Below the pieces are notes generated by a model. That model was not told the origin of the DNA, ran no database searches, and worked only from the letters and a program-made list of their open reading frames with translations. This document shows positions 39,124 through 48,321 of a stretch of DNA of 64,000 nt, in pieces (position 1 is the stretch's first letter; every line of letters starts with the position of its first letter). This DNA comes from Rhodoblastus sp963828185 (GTDB taxonomy: Bacteria > Pseudomonadota > Alphaproteobacteria > Rhizobiales > Beijerinckiaceae): positions 124,001 to 188,000 of the forward strand of contig CAWHDV010000017.1 in NCBI GenBank assembly GCA_963828185.1. Reading direction: 5' to 3'. The position numbers and the translations under genes are program-made.

Positions 39124-40542
39124 ATGTCGCGTGTTGTCCGGTTCGCCCGTCTGGGCGGCCTCTTGGCCGGCCTTTGCTTGGTCTTGGCGCTGACGGCCTC
39201 GGCCGTCCGTGCGGAAAGTCCCTCGCAGGTCGATCCGCCATTCCATTTTTTGCGCTACCAGGACGATTTTTCCAATCTCGCGCGGAAAAGCGATCCGACG
39301 CCTTGGGAGAGGCTCAAATACATTCCGCTCGGCGCCAGCGGCTACGGGCCGATTTTTCTGAGCCTCGGCGGCGAATTGCGCGAGCGCCATGAAAGTTACG
39401 TCTATCCCAATTTCGGGGTGAAGGCGCCGGCGCGCGACGGCTACATGCTTGAGCGCTTCCAGCTCAACGGCGATCTGCATGTCACGGATTTTTTCCGCGC
39501 CTTCGTGCAATTGGGCGACGACCGCATTTTCGGCCGACGCGGCTATACTTCGACGACCGACGTCGATCGCTGGGACCTGATGCAGCGTTTCGTCGATCTG
39601 CGCCTGCCATCGCCGTTCGGCGACGATCCCACCCTGCGCTACGGCCGCGAGGAATTGCTGTTCGGCTACCAGCGGCTGGTCGCCGTGCGCGAAGGGCCAA
39701 ACGTGCGGCGCGCCTTCGACGGCTTTCGCATCAACGACAAGATTGGCGAAGCGAGCGTCGATTTCGTCGTCGCGCAGCCGGTGGTCAACAGTCCGTATGC
39801 GATGGACGACACGTCCAACGCCGCCCAGCACCTCGCGGGCCTCTATGTCACGACGCCGGTTGTCGCCGCCTTGAAAGCCGATTTCTACAATCTGGCGTTT
39901 TCCAATGCGCAGGCGAAATTCCGCGGACTGACCGGAGCGGAGAAGATCGACACCACGGGCACGCGGCTATTCGGCAAGGCGGATGGCTTTGACTGGAATT
40001 TCGAGGCGTCCGTGCAGACCGGCGCGTTCCGGACACAGAAGGTCGACGCCTATATGCTGGCCGCCGTGGCCGGCTATACGCTGGAAGATCTCGACTGGAA
40101 GCCGCGCTTCGGTTTTTCCGCCAATGACATCTCCGGCGACAATGCGAATTCCAAGACCATCGGCGTCTTCAATCCGATGTTCCCGCGTTTGCCTTATTTC
40201 GCCGAAACGCCATTGATGGTTCCAGCCAACATCCGGGACGTTCGCCCACTTTTCAGCTTTGCGCCAGTCGAACATGTGGGCGTGGTGATGGGCTGGGACA
40301 TGTTGTGGCGGTCCTCGCTCACCGACGGCACTTACGGCAGCGGCATGACGGAATACGTCAACAGCAACAAGGCCACGAGTCGGCGCCTCGGCGACGAAGC
40401 CTCGATCGACGTTCGCTGGCAGGTTGACCCGTACCTGCAGCTCGGGGCGATCCTGGCCCAGCTCTACGCCGGTCCGGCGATGCTCGAGGCCGCCGAGAAG
40501 AGCACGACCTATGCGGTGCTGTTCGCCAAATTCAAGTTTTGA
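39124..40542 (+). CDS. Alginate-export (AlgE-like) family outer-membrane protein
   Basis: The 472-residue protein has a signal peptide (RLGGLLAGLCLVLALTASA, cleavage after VRA), the WERLKYIPLG and LSLGGELRERHE motifs of the alginate_exp family, and a final Phe (FAKFKF) typical of outer-membrane barrels. Related porins export anionic polysaccharide or import aromatic compounds. No alginate biosynthesis genes are nearby, so the substrate is open. GGGGGA precedes the ATG at 39124. A 15-bp tandem repeat lies in its leader. Confidence 0.85.
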   Translation: MSRVVRFARLGGLLAGLCLVLALTASAVRAESPSQVDPPFHFLRYQDDFSNLARKSDPTPWERLKYIPLGASGYGPIFLSLGGELRERHESYVYPNFGVKAPARDGYMLERFQLNGDLHVTDFFRAFVQLGDDRIFGRRGYTSTTDVDRWDLMQRFVDLRLPSPFGDDPTLRYGREELLFGYQRLVAVREGPNVRRAFDGFRINDKIGEASVDFVVAQPVVNSPYAMDDTSNAAQHLAGLYVTTPVVAALKADFYNLAFSNAQAKFRGLTGAEKIDTTGTRLFGKADGFDWNFEASVQTGAFRTQKVDAYMLAAVAGYTLEDLDWKPRFGFSANDISGDNANSKTIGVFNPMFPRLPYFAETPLMVPANIRDVRPLFSFAPVEHVGVVMGWDMLWRSSLTDGTYGSGMTEYVNSNKATSRRLGDEASIDVRWQVDPYLQLGAILAQLYAGPAMLEAAEKSTTYAVLFAKFKF

Positions 40543-40567
40543 AGCGCCGGTCTCTTCAAGCGCGCGA

Positions 40568-41401
40568 TTACCTGTGGCCGCCGTGGCCGCCGCCATGGAA
40601 ACCGCCGCCGTGGAAGCCGCCTCCGTGGAAACCGCCGCCGTGGAAGCCACCGCCGTGGAAGCCGCCGAAATGGTGGAAACCGCCGCCGTGGAAACCGCCG
40701 CCATGGAAGCCGCCGAAATGGTGGAAACCGCCGAAGTGATGGCCGCCGAAGTGGTGAGATCGCCCGAAACGCCGTCCGCCGAATTGGCGTCCGTGGAAGC
40801 GATGACCTGCCAGACGCCCCCTGCGAATGTGTCCTCCGCCCATATGGCCCCTGCCGATATGAGCTCCGCCAAATTGATGGCCGCCGACATGATGGCCTCC
40901 GAGCGAACGGCCGCCGCCATAGGCCGGCGCAAGGCCGCCGCCATAGCCGCCGTAGCCCCAGAAGTCCCAGGCGCCGTAATCGTCGTAACCGCCGTAGACG
41001 CCGTAAGGGTCATAGAATCCCAGCCCGAACAATCCCCAGGCGAAGGGGCCCATGTCCCAGCCGTAGCCGCAGCCGTAGTAGAAGCAATCGGGCGAAGTCT
41101 GATAATTCCAGCCGCAATCGTTGAAGATGCAATCACCGCTGACGAGCGGCCAGAACAGGGTGGCGAAGGCCGGATCATCGTTCGATCCGGGATGTCTCCG
41201 CGCATGATGGCGGCGCAGATGGTGATGGCGCAGATGATGATGGCGCAAATGATGATGGTGGCGGAGATAGCGGACTTCCACGATTTGCGGTTGCTGCGGC
41301 GCCAACAGCGGTTCGGGCGGCCTGAGGAGAGCGGCCGGAGCTGAAACCTGCCCAAGCAACGCCGCTGCGGCCGCCAGAGCGGAAAGACGCCAGAAATTCA
41401 T
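40568..41401 (-). CDS. Secreted histidine- and glycine-rich repeat protein
   Basis: The 277-residue protein begins with a Sec signal peptide (RLSALAAAAALLGQVSAPAA). A basic His cluster follows (HHHHLRHHHLRHHHL and onward), then a Cys/Tyr/Trp-rich middle (GDCIFNDCGWNYQTSP), then a Gly-Tyr region. The C-terminal 110 residues are built of FHGGG and HHFGG repeats. Such composition suggests metal binding or a surface polymer, but no family is recognised. GAGGAGGG lies 4 bp before the ATG. It starts 26 bp after the stop of the LTxxQ protein on the same strand, so the two form an operon. Confidence 0.75.
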   Translation of the reverse strand: MNFWRLSALAAAAALLGQVSAPAALLRPPEPLLAPQQPQIVEVRYLRHHHHLRHHHLRHHHLRRHHARRHPGSNDDPAFATLFWPLVSGDCIFNDCGWNYQTSPDCFYYGCGYGWDMGPFAWGLFGLGFYDPYGVYGGYDDYGAWDFWGYGGYGGGLAPAYGGGRSLGGHHVGGHQFGGAHIGRGHMGGGHIRRGRLAGHRFHGRQFGGRRFGRSHHFGGHHFGGFHHFGGFHGGGFHGGGFHHFGGFHGGGFHGGGFHGGGFHGGGFHGGGHGGHR

Positions 41402-41427
41402 CCGACCCTCCTCGAGTCCTTGGCGGT

Positions 41428-41925
41428 TCAGCGATGCTTCGGCGAGACCATCGTCTCGCGCATGTGGTCGAACTTGGCCTTCTGCTCGGCGTTGAGGCCG
41501 TTGTAGAAGGCGATGAGCTTGGGATTGACCGCCTTCACCGTCGCGAGCTGATCCTCGAGCATTTTTTCGCGCAGGTTGAGGCTCGCTTCGAAGGAGGAGA
41601 CATCGGGCTTGCTGTCGCACAGCCGCGAGCGGGCGTCGGCCATCGCCTTGGTCAGAGTGTCCTGGTAATCCTTCAGCGTCTTTTTCTGGTCGTCGGTCAA
41701 GGACAAGGTCTGGCCGATGACCGCCATATATTGCGCGTCGCGAGCGGTCGGCGCTGGCGCCTGGCCGCAAATCTTGTCGATCGTCGCCTTTTCCTGCGCG
41801 GCGCCCAGCATCGCCCCCGCCGCGGCTTTCGTATCCGCGGGCTTCGTATCCCCGGCCTTGGGGTCGGCCAGCGCGGAGCCTGTCGCGAGGACCAGGACCA
41901 GAGCGCAAAAATGCAAGTTCCTCAT
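41428..41925 (-). CDS. Periplasmic LTxxQ (Spy/CpxP-like) protein
   Basis: The 165-residue protein has a signal peptide (NLHFCALVLVLATGSALA), a Lys-Ala-Asp spacer, then an all-helical domain with the LTxxQ motif (LSLTDDQKKTLKDY) and a second similar segment (GLNAEQKAKFDHM). Spy/CpxP-like proteins act as periplasmic chaperones or metal sensors. Two Cys occur (DKICGQ and SRLCDS). GAGGAG sits 6 bp before the ATG. It is the promoter-proximal gene of the pair with the His/Gly-rich protein. The 426-bp gap upstream to the MFS gene shows no gene that I can support. Confidence 0.78.
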   Translation of the reverse strand: MRNLHFCALVLVLATGSALADPKAGDTKPADTKAAAGAMLGAAQEKATIDKICGQAPAPTARDAQYMAVIGQTLSLTDDQKKTLKDYQDTLTKAMADARSRLCDSKPDVSSFEASLNLREKMLEDQLATVKAVNPKLIAFYNGLNAEQKAKFDHMRETMVSPKHR

Positions 41926-42351
41926 ATCGCTCTCCTCGACCCGTGACGGCCGGCGATGCCTGTCGTGGAATTTTGCTTTGCCCGGCTTGCCGCGATCCGC
42001 GCGGCGTCGCATGAAAAATCCGCCGCGTCGGCGTCGAGGCCCGCTCCCGGGCTCGCGGCCATCGCCCCGACCATTGAAGCCGGCGCAGCGCGAGGAAAAA
42101 ACCATCAATCCGCCACTTTGTTCCGCTTCAAGCGCGCATTCTGGCCAGGATCCGCTTGGTCCTGACGGAAGAATGATTAGATTTTCATTTGCCTCGTCGT
42201 GGGTTGACGCGATAGGGCTGGGCGCGAAAAAGCAAAGCTGGTCCTCGCCGCGAGAGGGCGAACGCGCGCGCTTCAATCGAAAGCGCGGATTTTTTGACGA
42301 CACGCGGCGTCTGCGGAACGCCAAGCTTGGCAAGATAAAAGGTTGCGCTTG

Positions 42352-43557
42352 ATGAACAAGACCGAACTCCGCGCCGTCGTCTCATTGGCCGCCATATTTG
42401 CGGCGCGGCTGCTCGGGCTGTTCATGATCTATCCCGTGTTCGCGCATTATGCCCGCGACCTCTCCGGCGCGAACGCCCGGATGATCGGCCTGGCGCTCGG
42501 CGCCTACGGACTTACCCAGGGCGTTTTTCAGATCCCGCTCGGACTGCTCTCCGATCGCATCGGCCGCAAGAAGGTGATTGCCGGGGGACTGCTGATGTTC
42601 GGGCTGGGCAGTGTCGTGGCGGCGCTCTCGACGTCGATCGAAGGCGTGCTGTTCGGACGCGTCCTGCAAGGCGCCGGCGCGGTCGGCTCCTCGATCCTGG
42701 CGCTCGCCGCCGATCTCACGCGCGACGAGGTGCGCACCCGCGCCATGGCCGTCATCGGCATCACCATCGGCTTTTCGTTCGCGCTCGCCGTGCTCATCGG
42801 GCCGCCGATCACCGCCGCCGTCGGTCTCTCCGGCGTGTTCTGGATCACCGCAGGCCTCGCCCTCGCGGGGGTGGCCGTCACTTTCGCGCTGGTGCCCACG
42901 CCCGACCATTCCGTTCCGCGCGACTTGGGCTGGCCGACCTTCAGCCGCGTGCTGCGCGACGGCGAATTGCTGCGGCTCGATTTCGCGATCTTCACGCTGC
43001 ACGCCGTCCTGACCGCGAGCTTCATGGTCATTCCGCCGATTCTCGTGCGCGCGCTGCATCTCGATGTGGCGAGCCAGTGGAAGTTTTACCTGCCGGTCAT
43101 GGCCGCCGCGATGACGCTGATGGTCCCATTGATCATCGTCGCGGAGACGCGCGGCCGGATGAAGGAGATCTTCGTCGGCTCGATCGCGGCAATCGTCGCC
43201 AGCCTCGTAGCGCTCGTCGCCGCGCCGCCGAGCGCCGTCGCGGCCACCCTCGCGCTGACCGTGTTCTTCACCGCCTTCAACGCCATGGAGGCGATGCTGC
43301 CGTCGCTGGTGACCAAATTCGCGCCGGCCAACGCCAAGGGCGCCGCGACCGGCGTCTATTCGAGTTCGCAATTCGTCGGTATTTTCTTTGGCGGCGCCGG
43401 CGGCGGCTGGCTGTTGCAGGCGGAAGGCGCCCATGGCGTTTTCATGTTCGCCATCGCGCTGACCCTCATCTGGCTGGCGGTCGCCGCCACCATGCGCCGG
43501 CCCGCGTCGCGCAACAGCCACGCCGTCGCAAGCGAGGCGAGCGCCGGGAACGCCTAA
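42352..43557 (+). CDS. MFS transporter, YajR-like
   Basis: The 401-residue carrier has twelve predicted helices. The first has GLFMIYPVFAHYARDLSGA, and the motif A region is LTQGVFQIPLGLLSDRIGRK, the same layout as E. coli YajR. It lacks the extra C-terminal YAM domain, so it is the short form. It probably extrudes drugs or metabolites. The ATG at 42352 follows a weak AAGG. A hairpin with a TCTTTT tail at 43600-43636 ends the unit. Confidence 0.85.
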   Translation: MNKTELRAVVSLAAIFAARLLGLFMIYPVFAHYARDLSGANARMIGLALGAYGLTQGVFQIPLGLLSDRIGRKKVIAGGLLMFGLGSVVAALSTSIEGVLFGRVLQGAGAVGSSILALAADLTRDEVRTRAMAVIGITIGFSFALAVLIGPPITAAVGLSGVFWITAGLALAGVAVTFALVPTPDHSVPRDLGWPTFSRVLRDGELLRLDFAIFTLHAVLTASFMVIPPILVRALHLDVASQWKFYLPVMAAAMTLMVPLIIVAETRGRMKEIFVGSIAAIVASLVALVAAPPSAVAATLALTVFFTAFNAMEAMLPSLVTKFAPANAKGAATGVYSSSQFVGIFFGGAGGGWLLQAEGAHGVFMFAIALTLIWLAVAATMRRPASRNSHAVASEASAGNA

Positions 43558-43599
43558 GTTTTTTGGGCCCGGAATCGCCGTATTTTCAGATAATTGAAG

Positions 43600-43636
43600 C
43601 GCCTTTGCGCCTCCTTGAGCCGCAAAGGCGTCTTTT
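43600..43636 (+). terminator. Intrinsic terminator after the MFS gene
   Basis: CGCCTTTGC at 43600-43608 pairs with GCAAAGGCG at 43622-43630 across a 13-base loop, followed by TCTTTT. It lies 43 bp after the MFS stop. Confidence 0.65.
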
Positions 43637-43722
43637 GCCGCTGGCGCTTGCCGCTTCGCGCCCTATATTCGGCTCGCTGTAGTCGCCTTGCCTTGAGGCG
43701 ATGAGATTTGAGCGGAGTTTTC

Positions 43723-44019
43723 ATGAAAACCAAGTTTGCCGCCGCCGTCATGGCGATTTCCCTGGCTTCCGGCCTTGGCCTGGCGGGCCAGGCGCAGGCC
43801 AAGGGCTGCATCAAGGGAGCGATGGTCGGCGGCGTCGCCGGCCATTACGCTGGGCACCACGCCGTCATCGGCGCGATCGGCGGCTGCATCGCCGGACGCC
43901 ACCTCGCCAAGCAGAAAGCCAAGCAGCAGCAGTTGCAGCAGCAACAGCAGCAGCAGCAGCTCAACGCGCCGCAGGGCGGCGCCCAGCCCGGCGCGGCCGA
44001 GCCCGCGCCCGCGCACTGA
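43723..44019 (+). CDS. Secreted glycine-zipper protein with polyglutamine tail
   Basis: The 98-residue protein has a signal peptide (KFAAAVMAISLASGLGLAGQ, cleavage after AQA). A Gly-rich hydrophobic segment with small-residue spacing follows (GAMVGGVAGHYAGHHAVIG), then a Lys/Gln-rich helix ending in eight consecutive Gln residues, then a Pro-Ala tail. It resembles the glycine-zipper envelope proteins of Hyphomicrobiales. Its function is unknown. GGAG sits 7 bp before the ATG, and a strong terminator follows. Confidence 0.75.
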   Translation: MKTKFAAAVMAISLASGLGLAGQAQAKGCIKGAMVGGVAGHYAGHHAVIGAIGGCIAGRHLAKQKAKQQQLQQQQQQQQLNAPQGGAQPGAAEPAPAH

Positions 44020-44037
44020 AGCGCGCTTGCTGAAGCG

Positions 44038-44073
44038 AAAAAGCCTCGCGGGGGGAACCCGCGAGGCTTTTTT
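44038..44073 (+). terminator. Strong intrinsic terminator
   Basis: A 15-base arm at 44038-44052 (ending GCCTCGCGGG) pairs with CCCGCGAGGC and a T6 run ending at 44073, with a 5-base loop. It ends the glycine-zipper gene. The A-run on the left lets it also work on the minus strand, downstream of glnA. Confidence 0.88.
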
Positions 44074-44093
44074 CATTTCTGCCGGGCGTCACA

Positions 44094-44122
44094 AAGCAAA
44101 AGGGCGGCCCGGAGGCCGCCCT
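44094..44122 (-). terminator. Intrinsic terminator of glnA
   Basis: On the minus strand GGGCGGCC pairs with GGCCGCCC across a 4-base loop (44102-44121) and is followed by TTTTGCTTT. It lies 34 bp past the glnA stop and back to back with the terminator of the opposing gene. Confidence 0.8.
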
Positions 44123-44155
44123 TCGCGTTTGACAGGCCAAAGCCCGGCGAAAAAA

Positions 44156-45565
44156 TCAGTAGGAATAGTACATGTCGAATTCGACCGGGTGCGGCGTCAT
44201 TTCCACGCGCATCACGTCCTGCATCTTCAGCTCGATATAGCTGTCGATGAAGTCGTCGCTGAACACGTCGCCGGCCTTGAGGAAGGTGCGGTCCTTGTCG
44301 AGGTTGCCGAGCGCTTCGCGCAAGGAGCCGCAAACCGTCGGGATCTTCTTCAGCTCGCGCGGCGGCAGGTCGTAGAGATCCTTGTCCATCGCGGCGCCCG
44401 GATCGATCTTGTTCTGGATGCCGTCGAGGCCGGCCATCAGCATGGCGGCGAAAGCCAGGTAGGGATTGGCGGTCGGATCGGGGAAGCGGACTTCGACGCG
44501 CTTGGCCTTCGGATTGTTGGTCCACGGAATGCGGCAGGAAGCCGAGCGGTTGCGCGCCGAATAGGCGAGCAGCACCGGGGCTTCATAGCCGGGCACCAGG
44601 CGCTTGTAGGAATTGGTCGAGGGATTGGTGAAGGCGTTGAGCGCCTTGGCGTGACGGATGATGCCGCCGATATAGTACAGGCATTCCTGGCTCAGGTCGG
44701 CGTATTTGTCGCCCGCCATCACCGGCTTGCCAGCCTTCCAGATCGACTGGTGGACGTGCATGCCCGAACCATTGTCGCCGAAGATCGGCTTGGGCATGAA
44801 GGTCGCGGTCTTGCCATAGGAATTGGCGACCTGATGGATGGCGTATTTGTAGATCTGCAGATGGTCGGCCATCGTCGTCAGGGTGCCGAACTTCAGGCCG
44901 AGTTCGTGCTGCGCGGACGCCACTTCGTGGTGGTGCTTCTCGACATTGCAGCCCATGGCCGCCATGGCGGCGAGCATTTCGCCGCGCATGTCCTGGGCGG
45001 AATCGACCGGCGGAACCGGGAAATAGCCGCCCTTGGTGCGGACGCGATGGCCGAGGTTGCCGCCTTCATAGGGCGTGTCGGCGTTGGTCGGCAGTTCGAC
45101 CGAATCGAGCACGAAGCCGGTGTTGTAGGGATCGGCCTTGAAGCGCACGTCGTCGAACACGAAGAATTCGGCTTCCGGGCCGAAGAAGGCGGTGTCGCCG
45201 ATGCCGGTGTTCTTCAGATAGGCCTCGGCCTTCTTGGCGATGCCGCGGGGATCGCGATGGTAGGGCTCGCCGGTCATCGGCTCGAGCACGTCGCAGACGA
45301 TCGACAGCGTCGCGGCGGAGAAGAAGGGGTCGATGGTGGCGGTCGAGGGGTCCGGCATCAGCTTCATGTCGGATTCGTTGATGGCTTTCCAGCCGGCGAT
45401 CGACGAGCCGTCAAACATCATGCCTTCGCCAAAGAATTCATCATCGACGAGCGCGATGTCGAAGGTCACGTGCTGCCACTTGCCGCGCGGGTCGGTGAAA
45501 CGCAGGTCGACATACTTGATGTCTTCGTCCTTGATTTTTTGCAGGACTTCCTTGGCAGTCGTCAT
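44156..45565 (-). CDS. glnA: Glutamine synthetase, type I
   Basis: The 469-residue enzyme joins ammonia to glutamate with ATP. It shows the GSI landmarks FDGSSIAGWKAINESDM, the metal-binding FFGPEAEFF, NGSGMHVHQS and the adenylylation loop MDKDLYDLPP, whose Tyr is the site modified by GlnE. The C-terminal MYYSY is typical. It follows glnB by 78 bp in the classical alphaproteobacterial glnBA order and is therefore co-regulated with the nitrogen sensor. Confidence 0.97.
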   Translation of the reverse strand: MTTAKEVLQKIKDEDIKYVDLRFTDPRGKWQHVTFDIALVDDEFFGEGMMFDGSSIAGWKAINESDMKLMPDPSTATIDPFFSAATLSIVCDVLEPMTGEPYHRDPRGIAKKAEAYLKNTGIGDTAFFGPEAEFFVFDDVRFKADPYNTGFVLDSVELPTNADTPYEGGNLGHRVRTKGGYFPVPPVDSAQDMRGEMLAAMAAMGCNVEKHHHEVASAQHELGLKFGTLTTMADHLQIYKYAIHQVANSYGKTATFMPKPIFGDNGSGMHVHQSIWKAGKPVMAGDKYADLSQECLYYIGGIIRHAKALNAFTNPSTNSYKRLVPGYEAPVLLAYSARNRSASCRIPWTNNPKAKRVEVRFPDPTANPYLAFAAMLMAGLDGIQNKIDPGAAMDKDLYDLPPRELKKIPTVCGSLREALGNLDKDRTFLKAGDVFSDDFIDSYIELKMQDVMRVEMTPHPVEFDMYYSY

Positions 45566-45643
45566 TTCAGAGCCTCTTGTCGTTGAGTTGGGAAATTGGA
45601 GGGTGAGGGTTTGGAAGGCGAGGGAAAAGCTCGGGCAGGGACG

Positions 45644-45982
45644 TCAGACGGCGTCCACGCCGGTTTCGCCAGTGCGGATGCGGATGGCGCCTTCGATATT
45701 GGAAATGAAAATCTTGCCGTCGCCGATGCGGCCGGTCTGCGCCGCCTTGCGGATCGCCTCGACCGCGCGCTCGACGGCGCCGTCGGCGAGAACCAGTTCG
45801 ATTTTGACCTTGGGCAGAAAGTCGACGACATATTCCGCGCCACGGTAAAGCTCGGTATGGCCCTTCTGCCGTCCAAAACCCTTGGCTTCGGTGACGGTGA
45901 TGCCGTGCAGACCGGCTTCCTGGAGGGCTTCCTTCACTTCGTCGAGCTTGAAGGGCTTGATGATGGCTTCGACTTTTTTCAT
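45644..45982 (-). CDS. glnB: Nitrogen regulatory protein PII
   Basis: The 112-residue trimeric signal protein reports 2-oxoglutarate and ATP/ADP levels. The T-loop contains HTELYRGAEY with the uridylylation Tyr51. The B-loop TGRIGDGKIF and C-loop IRIRTGE are intact. The start at 45982 (MKKVEAIIKPF) is the family norm. It is first in the glnB-glnA operon. I looked for a sigma-54 site upstream and found no convincing one. Confidence 0.96.
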   Translation of the reverse strand: MKKVEAIIKPFKLDEVKEALQEAGLHGITVTEAKGFGRQKGHTELYRGAEYVVDFLPKVKIELVLADGAVERAVEAIRKAAQTGRIGDGKIFISNIEGAIRIRTGETGVDAV

Positions 45983-46244
45983 GCTTGGGCGCATCTCCCT
46001 CGGGCGCTTCTCCCAGTCATGCGCGGCGGCTTAGAGCCGGCTCCGCCACGCGCAACTGCAGCGTCATAACATTGCCCCGCCCGACAAGCCAGCCGTGTGG
46101 AGGCGTATTTGACGCCATTTTGCCCGATCCGGAGGCATTTTTCGCAGAAAATTGCCGGAAATGGTCGCGCGAGGGGCGAAAACTGGCCGAAAGGCGTGGC
46201 TGACGCGGCCATTCGCCGCATCAGACCTTCGTCGATCCCCTTGG

Positions 46245-47147
46245 TCACGCCGGGCCCTTGGCCAGCGGCAGGTCGGAGCGCATGCCCCATTCCGCCCAGG
46301 AGCCGTCATAGACCGAGGCGCCGGGGCGTCCCGTCGTCGCCATGGCCAGCGCGAGGATGGCGGCGGAAACGCCCGAGCCGCAGGTGGTGATCGTGGCTTT
46401 CGCCGGATCGAAGCCCGCCCTGGCGAAAGCCGCCTTCAGCTCGTCCTGCGGTCGCAGCCGGCCATCGGCCACGAGCTCGGACCAGGGAAGATTGCGGCTG
46501 CCGGGAATATGGCCGGAGCGCACGCCGGGACGCGGCTCGAGTTCGTCGCCGGAAAAGCGCGCCGCCGAGCGGGCGTCGACGATTTGCGCGGTGGTCGCGT
46601 CGCCAACCCTGGCGCTCGCCGCGCGAAAAACGTCGTCGATGCTGGCGACGGCGGCATGGTCGAGGCGGGCGGTGAAATGGCGCGGCTGCGGCTGCGCTTC
46701 GCCTTCCGCCACCGGCCGCCCTTCGGCGAGCCATTTGGGCAGGCCGCCGTCGAGAATGACGACATCGCGGGCGCCGAAGGCGCGGAAGGTCCACCACACG
46801 CGCGGCGCCGAAAACAGGCCGAGGCTGTCATAGACGACGATCTTCATGCCATCGCCGACGCCGAGTTTTCTCACCGCAGCGGAAAAGGCCACGGGATCGG
46901 GCAGCATGTGGGGCAGGCTGACGCTTTTGTCGGCGATGGCGTCGATGTCGAAATACACGGCGCCGGGAATATGCTGCGCCTGATATTCGGCGCGGGCGTC
47001 GCGATTGGCCACCGGCAGATGCCAGGAGGCGTCGATGATCGCCAGCCCCGGCGCGCCGAGCCGCTCGGCCAGCCATTCGGTCGAAACAAGGCAGCTGGAA
47101 TCGCTTCGTTCCATCTCGCCGCCAACCATGTCCAACTCGCCCTTCAT
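46245..47147 (-). CDS. sseA: 3-mercaptopyruvate / thiosulfate sulfurtransferase
   Basis: The 300-residue protein is a tandem rhodanese. The first domain is inactive, and the second has the catalytic cysteine in TTCGSGVSA, the loop type of mercaptopyruvate sulfurtransferases. It transfers sulfur from 3-mercaptopyruvate to thiol acceptors or cyanide. The ATG at 47147 has GGAGAA 6 bp upstream; two later Met codons are alternatives. It lies 101 bp downstream of cysK on the same strand, making a small cysteine/sulfur group. Confidence 0.9.
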   Translation of the reverse strand: MKGELDMVGGEMERSDSSCLVSTEWLAERLGAPGLAIIDASWHLPVANRDARAEYQAQHIPGAVYFDIDAIADKSVSLPHMLPDPVAFSAAVRKLGVGDGMKIVVYDSLGLFSAPRVWWTFRAFGARDVVILDGGLPKWLAEGRPVAEGEAQPQPRHFTARLDHAAVASIDDVFRAASARVGDATTAQIVDARSAARFSGDELEPRPGVRSGHIPGSRNLPWSELVADGRLRPQDELKAAFARAGFDPAKATITTCGSGVSAAILALAMATTGRPGASVYDGSWAEWGMRSDLPLAKGPA

Positions 47148-47248
47148 GTGCTTCTCCGGCTTTCCAGGTTGAGCGCAAATTAGCCGCTGCGCGAAGCGGG
47201 CGAAACCACTGCTTTGCGGCGGGGTCGGATTTTTGTTGAAAGTTTGGA

Positions 47249-48253
47249 TTATTTTTGCATCCAGCGCGGGATGGGCAGGTTTTTTTCCGCCAGAAACGCC
47301 GGATTGAACAGCTTTGACGCGTAACGCGAGCCGGAATCGCACAGCACGGTGACGATCGTGTGGCCCGGCCCAAGCTCGCGCGCCAGCCGGATCGCTCCGG
47401 CGACATTGATGGCCGAGGAGCCGCCAAGCAGCAGGCCTTCACTCTCGGCGAGGTCGAACAGGAGCGGCAGCGCCTCCGCGTCGGGGATCTGGAACGCCAG
47501 GTCGATAGGCGCGTCGACCAGATTGGCGGTGACGCGGCCCTGGCCGATGCCCTCGGTGATCGACGACCCCGAGGATTTGAGCTCGCCGGTCGTATAGTAC
47601 GAATAGAGCGCCGCGCCCATCGGATCGGCCAGCGCGATCTTGACCGAACTCTTGCGCGCTTTCAGCGCCCGGCCGACGCCGGCCAGCGTGCCGCCCGTGC
47701 CGACGGCGCAGACGAAGCCGTCGATCGCGCCGCCGAGCTGCTGGTAGATTTCCGGCCCCGTGGTCATCTCATGGCCATGCCGATTGGCGACATTGTCGAA
47801 CTGGTTGGCCCAGATCGCCCCGTTGGGGTTTTCCTTGGCGAGCTTTTCCGCCAGCCTGCCGGAAAATTTCACGTAATTGTCGGGGTTTGAATAGGGTACG
47901 GCGGCGACCTCGATCAGCTGTGCGCCCTGCATGCGCAAAAAACTCTTCTTTTCTTCGGATTGCGTGTCGGGGATGACGATGACAGAGCGAAAGCCCATGG
48001 CGGCGCCGACGAGCGTCAGGCCGATGCCGGTATTGCCGGCCGTACCCTCGACAATGGTCCCGCCGGGCTTCAGCGCGCCCGACCGGACGGCGTCCTCGAC
48101 GATGGCGAGCGCCGCGCGGTCCTTGACCGAACCGCCGGGATTCATGAATTCTGCCTTGCCGTAGATGGCGCAGCCGGTCGCCTCGGAGGCCTTGCGCAGC
48201 TTGATCAGCGGCGTGTTGCCGATGGCGTCGAGAACGGTGTCCGTGACTTTCAT
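47249..48253 (-). CDS. cysK: Cysteine synthase A (O-acetylserine sulfhydrylase)
   Basis: The 334-residue PLP enzyme has Lys44 in NPGGSVKDRAA for the cofactor, the substrate loop EGTAGNTGIGLT, and the phosphate-binding VGTGGTLAGVG. It makes cysteine from O-acetylserine and sulfide. It reads a little longer than E. coli CysK and lies closer to the alphaproteobacterial cysteine synthase group; a cystathionine-beta-synthase-like role cannot be fully excluded. It is followed by sseA. Confidence 0.9.
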   Translation of the reverse strand: MKVTDTVLDAIGNTPLIKLRKASEATGCAIYGKAEFMNPGGSVKDRAALAIVEDAVRSGALKPGGTIVEGTAGNTGIGLTLVGAAMGFRSVIVIPDTQSEEKKSFLRMQGAQLIEVAAVPYSNPDNYVKFSGRLAEKLAKENPNGAIWANQFDNVANRHGHEMTTGPEIYQQLGGAIDGFVCAVGTGGTLAGVGRALKARKSSVKIALADPMGAALYSYYTTGELKSSGSSITEGIGQGRVTANLVDAPIDLAFQIPDAEALPLLFDLAESEGLLLGGSSAINVAGAIRLARELGPGHTIVTVLCDSGSRYASKLFNPAFLAEKNLPIPRWMQK

Positions 48254-48321
48254 GACAAATCCTATGGAATTTTGTCACCGATGCTAGTCGGGGTGACAGC
48301 CGCCTGCAAGCGCGGCGCCGC

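Noticed and set aside
41926..42351. Possible gene in the 426-bp gap before the YajR-like gene
   Set aside because: Frames on both strands lack consistent codon bias or start signals; I see nothing supportable there.
45983..46240. Sigma-54 promoter upstream of glnB
   Set aside because: The best candidate keeps the TTGC of the -12 box but not the GG of the -24 box.
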